Of a stretch of DNA of 64,000 bases, positions 27,001 through 39,000 are shown piece after piece (within the stretch, counting starts at the first letter, position 1; each line of letters begins with the position of its first letter). The translations under genes were made by a program, and so were the position numbers. This stretch comes from Apostichopus japonicus (taxonomy: Eukaryota > Echinodermata > Holothuroidea > Aspidochirotida > Stichopodidae), in contig NC_092581.1 of the NCBI RefSeq assembly GCF_037975245.1, positions 10,175,303-10,239,302 on the forward strand, read 5' to 3'. The notes under the pieces are model-generated. The model was not told the origin of the DNA. It was given only the letters and a program-made list of their open reading frames with translations, and searched no databases.

Positions 27001-30000
27001 GTCAACAATACTACCATCTATGTCAATACAAGCCTAGCCCTAACTTACATATAAAAGTGTTGCCTGAAATCTACGGTTGCTGACAATTAATTGGGCTAAA
27101 TTTCAACTAAAACTGTATCATTTTGTGGGCGAGAAGGAATACTTCAAAAGTGCTTTGTATCCCCTTTGTACAATAGTGGTGCTCTGACAGAAAGGGCAGA
27201 GAGTTCCAAGACTCTGATGGAATAGTTGAGGGTTCCAAGACTCTGATGGAAGGGCTGAGGGTTCCAAGATTCTGCGGAATAGTTGAGGGTTCCAAGATTC
27301 TGCAGAAAGGTTGAGGGTTCCAAGATTCTGATGGAAGGGTTGAGGGTTCCAAGATTCTGATGGAAGGGTTGAGGGTTCCAAGATTCTGATGGAATGGTTG
27401 AGGTTTTCACGTTTTGACGGAAGAGTTGAGGGTTCCAAGATTCTGCCGAAGGGTTGAGGGTTCCAACATTCTGATGGAAGGGTTGAGGGTTCCAAGATTC
27501 TGATGGAATGGTTGAGGTTTTCAAAACTTCTTGGTGGGAATGCTAACAGAGCTGCTTTAATTTATTTGATCAGTTCTGTGTTCCATTCCTCTCTTAGAAC
27601 ATTTCATACATGTCTAGTCTTTTGCGCAAGTCCAGCTCATGCAGCTGCGTAATTACTTTGAGACCCATTTTTACCGGCAGGCCATTTTTGTTTTAGTCGC
27701 AGAGGTATTTATCACTGTGTAAACAGACTTGTAATGTAACATGGTATAACTCCATTCCTTCTGTGCATCATCTTTAAATAACGGATGAGAGAAGGAAACA
27801 AAATGAATTTTGATGTTACAGGCGATGCAAAGGAACTACTATCAATCCTTGGTACAGTACCATTTCAGGACCACGTTTAGCTTTCTTTTGATTAGTAATA
27901 ATTACTCCCATTTTTTTAATGTGTCTTTCATGACTTGTCTGCATTCTGCACCCTCACATGACACCAATTTTCTTTTTTGCCTTGGCACCATTTTCTTGCA
28001 CCCACGTTGCTGTGATTGTTCCTCCGGTTGGTTCCTTTCACAGGCCTGTCTGTCTCTTCACAGAGCAGTCCTCTCGAGGAAAGTAGACTCAAGGGACCGA
28101 TTCCAATGTTAACTATCAATCAAGATAGCGAATCCATTCAGTTGAAGCAAAACTCTTCTACCGAAAGCGAAAACTCTCTGCTTCAGAGTGTCGTCCTTGA
28201 TTCCGATAGCGATGAAAATGGGGACCGGTTTCAGACCAAAAAGCTTTTTAACAACGCCGGAGGGAATTTACCCGAAGCGAACCACGAGGAATCATCAGTG
28301 AGATGCGAATCAAGAAGAATAGATAGCCGAGGTAAGGGGTTGATGACGACGGCGATGGCACAGAAGAAGTCTAACCAAACTAAAATTGCTGCAACGTTTA
28401 ACCTGAGTGACTCTTATAATGAAAGTGAAGGTTCTGAGGATATAACTGAAATATGTAAAAAGGTTGTCCCTCTGAATGCCCAAGGAACTTCCAAGTCCAA
28501 GACGGACGATTATCAGGGATGGTCGAGAGGTGGAGTAACGGATGGTACATTTGGTACGTTGTTACCAATCGAGAAACTTATCCAGAGTGAAACGTCTTAC
28601 CAAGAGAAAGAGGTCGACGATGTATTTGGAGGCTCCAAGGAGGAGGAGGAGGAGGAGGTAGGCTCTGGGAGGCTGGACCCAGATCAGACCCAACTGAGAC
28701 GGAATCAACCGAAGAAAGGAGTCATCCCAGCCGCGAAACAAAAGACGAAAAGTGGTGAAGACAAGGTGAGGAGTGTTAAAATTATATCTTTTCTGAATAA
28801 GAATGGCAAACTTTTCCCGGCAGGGTTGACAAAGAATTTTTATTTTCAACCATCTCCAGGGAGATAGTATTGTTCACTTCTCTGTATTTAACCAAGTTTT
28901 CAAATGAAATTTGTCCATGGAACTGTCTGTGATAGAAAAAATTCAGGCAAGAGTACCGCCAAACAAGGTGCATGAATCATTTGACTACAACACATGAGAA
29001 AGAAAAAAACATTGAAACAGCTTGCTTGGAGGATTATTGAATGTTTTACAGTTATATATTTTCTCTTATACTTACTTTGTGCTATGTCACATCCAATTAT
29101 TGCAAGAAACAATTAATTTGAAAAATGTATATCTTTTCCCATTATATTAACTTACCAAAAAAAAAAGAAAAAACCCACCATCCCTTCCTTTCCACAGCTT
29201 GAGAACAAATAATAGATCAAAACTAAATATGGAATAGTATAGTTATTAATTCGAAATCAAATCAAATTCAAATGAAATATTAGCGCATGTAATGCAACGT
29301 TAAATGACAAGCTAAAGTGAATAGTACTTGAATAGACTTTATGAGCATTCAAGTATGAATATTCATTAGATTCAAAGGAGATTAATCTACAATAATTCTC
29401 ACTGGCTTTAATAATATAGTACATTATGATGGAAGAAGACTTCATGGTTCAACTTTCCAAAGCAGCAAGAGCAAATTTTTTTGAAGGATTTTCTTTTGGT
29501 TGCCCCTCAGACAACCAGGTGTTGTATTTGTTTGTCTTTGGATGTCCAAAAGAAATGTAGCGAAATGAAAGTGACCAGTATGTCACATTGTAGGAGAGAT
29601 GTGTAGATTTGATGAATGAAGCACCCACTGTATGTACCCATGAGAGTTCTGTAAATACAAGTATTAAGCATACTTTACTTGCATTGGTATCACCCACCTA
29701 CTGGATGTACCCATTAGAGTTCTGTAAATTATACAAGTACTAAGCATGCTTGCATTGGTATCACCCACCTACTGTAACCCCAAAACTACAAAGTGTAGTC
29801 ACAGTTATGTGTGAATAGTTGGAAGAATTACGACGATTTATTACTGAAAGTAGCCTTCTGTGTTTCATGAACAACTTTACCCAACTTATTTAGTAGTAAT
29901 CAAATTAACATGGCAATTAATCAAGTTACGGCATACTTCCTCAGAGACTCTTTTCCCCCAAGTTTGCAAACTTATTAAAAAGTCCGTACTTAATTAAAGA

Positions 30001-33000
30001 GCAAAAAAACACAGTTAACAAACTGCTTATCTACTGCAAAATGGCCTGTGTAGGGTAGATATGTTAAAGGGAGAGATCCCTATGTTTCTACCCTCGCAGG
30101 ATTCTTCTTGGAAGCAGGCATGAGCTTTTCCGCGGATTCGCGGAATATCCCGTGATTTCTCTTCTACCTTGGGGACAAAAACTATTATCCTAACACACTG
30201 TAGCATAAGCAAACTGGAGCCTATACCGCAATTTTTGCAAAGTTCTGTGATATATTTTTTACAAAGGGCTCATCCCTGTTGTACAGTAAGAAGCAATTGG
30301 ATCTTTCAATTCAATTAATGAGTTTGGATTTGAATTTCTCAACTTTGCCATCACCAAGACACTCTCCATTACTAACAAGAATTCACCACATGCAAACTAA
30401 TAAATTGGAAAGTTTCCAATTATGTTTTATTCTTAACTTCAACTTTTAACTTCACTAGTCAAGTTAACTAACAACACTTGTTATTTATTTGTATGTAGTA
30501 ACATCAACAATTTATCCAAAATATCAACAACTCAAAAATTTTGATTGAAAGCAACAGTGTCTTAAAACTGTAAAAAGGGGAGTTAATTCCTTTAAGCTAT
30601 AGAGGATTAAGTGAGATCCTGGTACTGACGATACCGTACAGCTTGATCTATCTACTTCCACCCGGTGGTGGTGTTGTTGGAGCTACGGTAGTACCGGCCA
30701 CCTCGGCTGCAGTGCCAGCCACCTCGTCAGCAGTGATGAGATAAGCTGCACAGCTCTCTACTTTTATGAAGGATTCCTGAACCGGTGCGTTAGGATCTTG
30801 TAGGTCGACCACCATCGCTGGGACCTCCCGAAATCGTATCCTGCATTCCACGTTACCCTGGGCGGGGGAGAGAGCGTAGAGGCATTTCTCCTCCTGGAAC
30901 CATTGTTGTTGGCCGTATTCTGGGAACTAAAATTTCAAAGGAAATGGATTTTGAACGACGACTCGTGAACCGGATGGCTTAAACAATCCCATCGATTGAT
31001 CGATAAATCAATCGCTAAATGACAACGTACAAAATTGGGAATCTTTGGGTCGCTGTGCAACACTAGGATGTATTGCATTTAGAGAAAGCTTGACACAAGG
31101 TCCCACATGGCAAGCACAACATGTACAACATGTAACATACATTGACCTGGGGGGATTCAGGCTCTGATAGTAAGCTGGTGTTACAGTATGTTTAGCATAT
31201 ATTTGTAGCTGAAGATAACATTCAGTGACAAGAGGCCTCCTACTGTACGTTAAAAGTAGCTTTTATCAATTTGGTGAGGTCAGCAATGTTTCATAACCTA
31301 TTGAGTAAGTTTTCATTTGAATAAGATTGCACTGAAGTTACTGAACCCATTGAGATTCAGTTCTCTAGTATAACTAGTTTTTTGTGCTTTTTGATTTTTT
31401 TTTTGTACACCAAATAAGGAAGCAATAATTGAGATAAAAATTAATGAAATTGAGTGAATCATCAAGAGATTGTCAGTACAATTTACTTCATTCCAAACAT
31501 GGAATGATTATATAAGGTAATAGTGTCCATACAGTGTTTATTGAGGTTCAAGTTTTTTGTTACAAATTAAACTGGCCAAAAGTGGTCTAACCTTTTGTGG
31601 ATTGTACCATTTACCAAAGAACTCCTCAACCCCCCCCCTCCCCCAAGAAAAGAGTTTCCCTTACCTGAGTGACTTGGACCAAATTTCCACTTTCATCATA
31701 TCCTAATACCATGGCCGTCCAAAACTTTGAAGTAGGACAAAGCTCTAAGGACTCGGCCGGCTTTGGGTCTTCTCTCTTCTGTCTGTCGACGTTCCTCCTG
31801 TTTCTCGACATCTCTGTCATCTTCTCCACGCTGGTTTCGATTGCTTGAAGGTATCGCTGGTAGAGTCTCTCTTGGAAGGAATCGTCCGATGATTCGTCGT
31901 ACTTTATACTCGAAGATTCTTTGCGGAGGAAAGGATTCGTCCTCCTCCTTCCAACATTAGATCTAAAGAAGTCTTTGGTTCTATGGGTCAAGTTTTTCTT
32001 GGGGTCCTGGCTTGCCATTCCTCCTCTGTTCCTTACCAATTTTCTTTCCATACCTGGCCTTGACTGATGGGGACGATAAGACTTCACCCATCGTCTTCTC
32101 CTCCGCCTTGACTCACTTCCGGGACTTGAACTCTGGCTGCTTGGACTTGAACTCTGGCTGCTTGAACTTGAACTCTCCCCCAGTGGGAAGTGAACTGTAA
32201 AGGATTTGAGGCTGTCTTCAATTTCACGGTAAGCCAGCCATCTCTCCATGAACTCCTCTTCGAGGGCCTGGAGTTCGTCCGAGCTGTAGTTACTCTCCGG
32301 TTTGATGTCATTGATCTGTTGCTCTCGCGGTAGGTGCGACCTCTGGTGAAAGTAACCTCTGTTGCCGACCAGAAGTTGCTTGACCTGTTCGTCGGTAAAC
32401 TTGACCATCTCCATCGCCCGGAGGTCCTCGTAAGTGTTCATCATCTCGGGAGTGTCCTCCAAGGCATTGATGAACTGCTTACATCCCTTCAGATGCTGTA
32501 TCTGTTGCTTGTTCAGGTAGACCTCCGAAATGTTAGACGTGCTGTTGTCGCAGAAGTAGTAACAGACAGCATCCAATTGTAAATCCTCATCGTTGCTCAA
32601 TGCGTCATAGCTAAAAGTCATAAGGATTAGGAGAGAAATAGTCGCTGGAGAAAATAGATTTGCCATGGAGGATTTCGGAGATACAGGGACACCGCTTAGA
32701 TAAGATCAACCGTCAGTTGGGTGTTTTTGGTAGAGCTGGAACTCATCGTCATCTCTATGGTTAGTTTAGTCTGTTCTGGTGGTGGTCGTCTTTGATATCT
32801 TAAATGAGATAAATACAGAAAGTATCTGATCATTTTCTTCAATTCCTTGGCGTAGGGCAAATGGAATGTTATAGATGTGATGGTGATGGTATGTGTGAGT
32901 GAGTGTATCTACTGTTTGTGTGATACCCAAACATGTAAACACGATCAGTAAACAAAAAATCACTTCTTGGTTCTTAATACTTGGTATCTAAAGTACAGCA

Positions 33001-36000
33001 GACCCACTTAGGGAGTACAAGAACTATTTCAAAACTGGTGGAGTTTCTAAGGTCATTGGAGGTCAACAAAGGGCAGAATCTGAAGAAAACCCTTGTAAAA
33101 CACAATAACTGCAAAATGAGAGCTTAGGTTGAACTTCATAAATAGTATGCAGACCCTCCCTTGATGGAGCATGTATTGGGATTGGAGGACTTCAAGTATG
33201 GTAGAAGGTCTTTATAGGTCAACAGAGGGATAAGCTTACTGCATTTGCAAAGCAGGGATGAAGTTACTTCATGCCTGGTAATCATATATCTACCCTAGTA
33301 AGTACAAGTACTTGATGACTCGAAAAATAAACGGCCAACAGTTGACGACAAAGTTTGGGTGCAGTGTTTATACTGTTGAATGTTCTCATACAAACTGTGG
33401 CAATGAATCACTATTGACAGAACTTGGCTTTCTGGTCTCATCTTCTTAGTTTCTGTTTATACATGGGATGGAAAGAAAAATACTGCAAAGGGAGTACATT
33501 TTTTTTGGCCGACAAAGGTTAGGAAATATTGAAACGGTTTTGTGAAGGTTTAGACTTCAATGGTTTTTCTTGAAATAATCTTTGACTAGTCTTGAGCAGT
33601 AGGCTAACTACTTACATTTCAAGAAAATACAAATGCTAGGGTTCAAAGGTCATCAGTATATTGAACCTTAAAGTTTTAGCAAGATGAAAAGAACTAGGGA
33701 TTTTCAAGAGTACTTTTGAAGTCCTGGTGCTCCATATTATCACCAGACAGTGAGGAGTATTAAACTAGGTAATTACATGTCTCATTATGGGTTGGCATTT
33801 TTAAGGTGGGCAGAAAAAAATCATAAATGCATGTTCAAATTTTTTGGTGGCCATTATCTGACTTTCTAGCATATTGGGACTAATACTGATGACCTTTAAG
33901 TAAGCATCCCCACCCCCTTCCTCCACCCCCTCCCCGCCCTCAGTGAAGTCAGCTCCCTTTTCTCTGGCTGGTTCTTATTTGATATTAAATATGTTGAGAA
34001 AACATTTGGAGGAAATATATAAACAAAACAAAATTGAGCTCAATAATCTTAGTTTTAAACAATTTCCCCACTTCAGAACAGATCACGAAGGAAACATTTC
34101 ATAATTGCAGTCGATCGATTTATCAATCGCCAATAAGTGAGGTTATGGTCGAGAAAAGTCTTTCAGAATATGAAATTTAAAGAAAGCCCAAATCCAGCAC
34201 TTGGAGAAAACAATGTATTTATAAAGAAATGCATCTCTACCTGTCTTTCAAAAAAGCACTGCAAATAATGTAGGCTACATAAAGGTAATTGTCACGCTAG
34301 TGTTATAGCTGTAGAACGCAGTGGCATGAAGCAATCTATGGAATTTTTGCCCCAAAACGAAGTGGATTTTCTCCACGTTCCAATACATTTTAGAGGGAAA
34401 AAAGACGCATTTTGTCTTTTATGTACATTAGCTGGTTTAACCATTCCTATAATAAACCAATCCGGTTATAACGGCTAATGAATGTACATCATTGGTGGTG
34501 CTATGATGGAGCATTCCATTCCTGTTAGGGGATATCATCAAACCCTGCATAATGAGTTGAATTTACCACATTCTGGTCGTAGAGTAATTAGACTTTAAAT
34601 ACTGTTAAACAAAACATTAAATTCAGATCACTCTATAGTCCACTGAAATTAAGCCACTGTCTAGTTGGTACTTTAAAAAAAACTTGAAAATTTTTTTTTT
34701 AAAAATTGAATCGTTAAAACGTACATTTTAAAGCTTCTGTATTTGGACTCCCTTATATTCATTAGCAGACAAAATTATTTTTAATAAAATCATTACTGAT
34801 TATTGTGCTTTATTTTTCCGGACTTCATTTGGTGATAAAAATCTGGGAAGGTTTCTTAGTTTGATCAATTGCCAGCTCGTATTAAGTTAGCACCTGTTGG
34901 TAATTGCTTGATTATATTGCCAGAAACTCATGAATGATCAGTTTCAACCTTCCCCCTCCCCTCCCCCTGCAAAGTTGTTTTCAGATGATCCTTAGACACG
35001 TTCTGTAATCCGGGAGTACTTAAAACTTATTTAAAGCAACAAGTGATTATTATTATTATTAAACATAATTGCCTGGAAATTTGCAGACTGTGTGGAAGAA
35101 GATGACTTTCAAACTGCCACAGACCAACACCTTTTATTGTTCATAAAATTACTCATACCCTTTGTTTTCATATGTATAACTTTTTATTGAGGTCAGAAAT
35201 TCCTGTGATAATCAATCAACATTTGTGGATGTAAAGTCTAATTGACCTTAAGAACTGTAGCATCTGTTGCCATTTCCTCTGACTTGTATGAAATGGTGTA
35301 AACTAAGTGCATTGCACCCTGTAATTGAAGAGGAAATGGCTCTATGGTACTTGTGTTTTTTTTAAATCACCATGGTAATCAATCATGTGATAATGTAATA
35401 GGTGTTTGTTACATAAATATTCAATTTTAGTTCTATTTAGCCAGCTTCTCAGTGTTCAAATTCTAAAGTGATTTGCTTGAAATTTTCCAGACTTATTCAG
35501 ATTATTATTGTTAAAATAAAATAGATTAGACGGTGTAAAAAACAAATTTTTATGTTTGCTGAAAATGGTCTCAAAGTTTAACAAAAGAAACTTTGTATAA
35601 AAAGCACTTTTGAAGCATAAATTTGTTCTATGTAAGTTACTGTAGGTTAAAGAGGCGTAATTTATATGCCAGGTTATATATTTACTACAACAGTACTGGG
35701 GCTGTATGATAAATGTTGATATAAATATATTTAAATAATTAACTGATAAATCAGTGTTTAATACAAGTACAGTACACCAAGATTCACACTAACAGGCATA
35801 TGAAAGTCAGTATTTTCAGTTGGTGAAATAGTGAAAAAAACAAATTTTTATGTTTGCTGAAAATGGTCTCAAAGTTTAACAAAAGAAACTTTGTATAAAA
35901 AGCACTTTTGAAGCATAAATTTGTTCTACTGTATGTAAGTTACTGTAGGTTAAAGAGGCGTAATTTTTATGCCAGGTTATATATTTACTACAACAGTACT

Positions 36001-39000
36001 GGGGCTGTATGATAAATGTTGATATAAATATATTTAAATAATTAACTTATAAATCAGTGTTTAATACAAGTACAGTACACCAAGATTCACACTAACAGGC
36101 ATATGAAAGTCAGTATTTTCAGTTGGTGAAATAGTTTGCAAAATATGTGAAAATTTTGGAAGAAAGTTAGTGTTACTTCCATAACGTTAGAAATTGACAA
36201 TTCAACCTGATTCCCCAAATTCGCAAGATTCTATATTCTACTCATTTGCATGGCAGGAAAATTGAAAATGTTGCATGGTAACAACTCATCGAATGTCATC
36301 CCGTCCAATAAACATGTAAACATGTTCCTCCTAGACGGTGGTACTGCCACCAAAGATCAGGAACATATTCCTCTGAATCTGGCAATTGATGAGGCAGTTA
36401 CTAATATTCAGACAGAGTATTAGGAGTGGGAACGTTATCACTTCAATGAATCCATGTACCTTTTTGTCTGAGTGAACCGGTAAAAAACCAAAAAGTAAAA
36501 AAAAAAAATTAAACAAACTGATATTCAAGTTACAAAAATAGACAAAGAAAAGGAATAAATTAAAGTCCTCTCCCTGACAAATTGTAAATAGAATTAAGTA
36601 ATACTATTCTTACTGATGATAACTGAAAATATGGATTTATTAAGATGTGTTAGCTTTTTAGGTGAAAGTAGGAATGTTTGATAATGATAAACACTATAAA
36701 AAACATCTTACTATATACAGTATATTAGCATGCATAATGTAATACAAAACAATATAGTAACTTGATATTTGAACATAATGCATGGCCTGATTTATAGGCC
36801 CTATCATCATAATCTGTTTTCCTTGCATGTATGGAGGACGATACAGTAAATGTCGTGTCCAAGTAGACGTGTCTTACCTGAGGTCAGCTAATTATTTAAT
36901 CCTCGCTCTCTGGATATCCCGGTCTCTTGACTCGTATAAGTCCAGAATTAGTCACATGTAAAAATTTACAGCAGATAGTGATTAAAAGCCTCGATACAAG
37001 CTATAAGTGATCCCTGAATACGTTTTGCTTTCACTCCCCTGTTTTTCTCCCCCCTCTTCAAGTCAAACACTCCTGTACAGTAGCAGCTGTCGTCGTTTTT
37101 TTGGCGAAATAACGGGGCATTCATAGATAATGGAAAACGTGAGAGATTATTGATGTATCTGTTGATGCAAAATAATTCACAGTGATCTTTGTTTAAAGGG
37201 GTGTAGAAGGGGGCATTAAATTATATATATCAAACAGGTTAGTGATCTACAGTACTGTATGTTTATATATGTATGTGTGTGTTATGCCCCAGCTCATCAA
37301 CATAAAACTATGTCAAAACAGGGGGGTCGGGGGGGGGGCAAGGAGTGGACTTTGTCACTTTAATTCATCCATACCTTTTAGTCTCAGTGAATCTGGTACA
37401 AAACCGAAAAGTTAAAAAAAAATTAAACAAAACTATTTGGAAAGTTTTCAGAAATCTAAAACCTGGTCAGTGCTTCGTTTTACCTTGTACTTACTTACTG
37501 CCCATTATGCCTCCTGGCACATAGGGCAGCAACAACCTTCCATAATTCTTTGCCAAGTGTTTTTTGGACGTCCCCTCTTTCGTTTGCCTTCTGGTGTTCC
37601 AGTGGAGGGCTGTTCATGTGATGTCATCTATGTTCTTTCTCATTACATGTCCGATCAATCTCCACCTTCTTCTCATGATACGATATATATACAAATTAGA
37701 GTCAATGCGCTCTTAAGAATCCCGCAAGGCGAGACATGCCTTGTAGGCGAGATACTCGAGCGCTAAATAAACGGACCCTTCATCGGGTTCGACTGGATTT
37801 GCCGACAGTATTTCCACAGACATGGAACTTCTGTGCGATTATCCAGTACATACCACCAAATCTGCCTCGCAGATCTGTGTAGGCTGAGGAACCTTTGCAA
37901 ATTTGGTTGAAAAGGAAATTTTTGTCACACATTTAAGTCTTACTACAGTATATCATGAGAGATGTTTCATTTTTTTCCACAAAGTAACACATTTTTGCAG
38001 ATAAAGTTCTGTAAATTGTTATTAGGTACTTAGGTACTGAACTGCAATGGTTTAAATTACTTTGTACATGTAACTGTAATCACATGAGTTCACACAGGCT
38101 ATGGCATGCAAGATTACACAGTAATACCATCTAATATCCCTTATACTATTTTATCTACACATGTTTCTAAATGCCTAAACTTTACCTACCAGCTGATGCA
38201 ACATGTATGTATGAATGTATTTTAGATCTCGCGAAGAAGCCATCATTGGCTTATCAAAGCCGCAAGCTGACCGAAGTCAGTCTCTTACATTCATATTTAA
38301 CATTGGAAATTTGATGGGATGGTCGTCTTCTTTTGGGAACAATGAAAATCTCATAAATTAAGCTTTGTGCTACAAAGCAATATTTTGTGATGAGAAACAT
38401 GACTCTGTGGTCGAGTTTGTTGGAGAGGGGAGAAACCAATTATATTTGTGATTACTGCAGAAACAAGTTTCTTTGATAGTTGCAGAAGAGGGGCTTAGGA
38501 GAGGGGCAAATGTTCCATTACCCTGTGAATTAAGTACAGTACTGTGTCTTTGAATAAACAGTATCAAGGCAGTGGAGGTAAAGCAAGTTAATATCAACAC
38601 ATTTCGTCTACTTTATAATAGAAATATAGCTATGAAAGTATGCAACCTTGATAACACATTCTCATATTTTAATTTTCCAGGTACAACGCCCCACACCTAG
38701 TTGGTTATATTAAAGCTGACACCAAGAATGTTGGGAACTTGAATCCAACATTCATGGAATGGCCTTGCATAATTTTCTTTAATTAATGTTTCCTTCAATA
38801 GAGAACCTTGTCCTCAACTTATTTTCAGGCACCTGCACTTGTCCCCTAACAACGTTAATTTCTGTGACACTTTATCGTAGGAAACTTTTCTAAAGTTTTA
38901 AATGTTCATCTTTGTACAATTTGCATAAAATATTTTTAAGGAAATCACACATTTTGCATTATCAGTGATAGTTCAAGCACAGGCAAATTTCAAGTATTTA

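Noticed and set aside
27107-27524. Three overlapping minus-strand frames of 81-126 codons
   Set aside because: 29-bp repeat translated in rotating frames.
30648-32666. IL-17 family identity for the nested ligand
   Set aside because: The IL-17 C-terminal C-x-C..C arrangement and its core motif are absent; spacing fits neurotrophin/Spaetzle better.
37437-37766. 109-codon plus-strand open frame
   Set aside because: Overlaps a dispersed LINE/SINE-like fragment; no conserved protein in this orientation.
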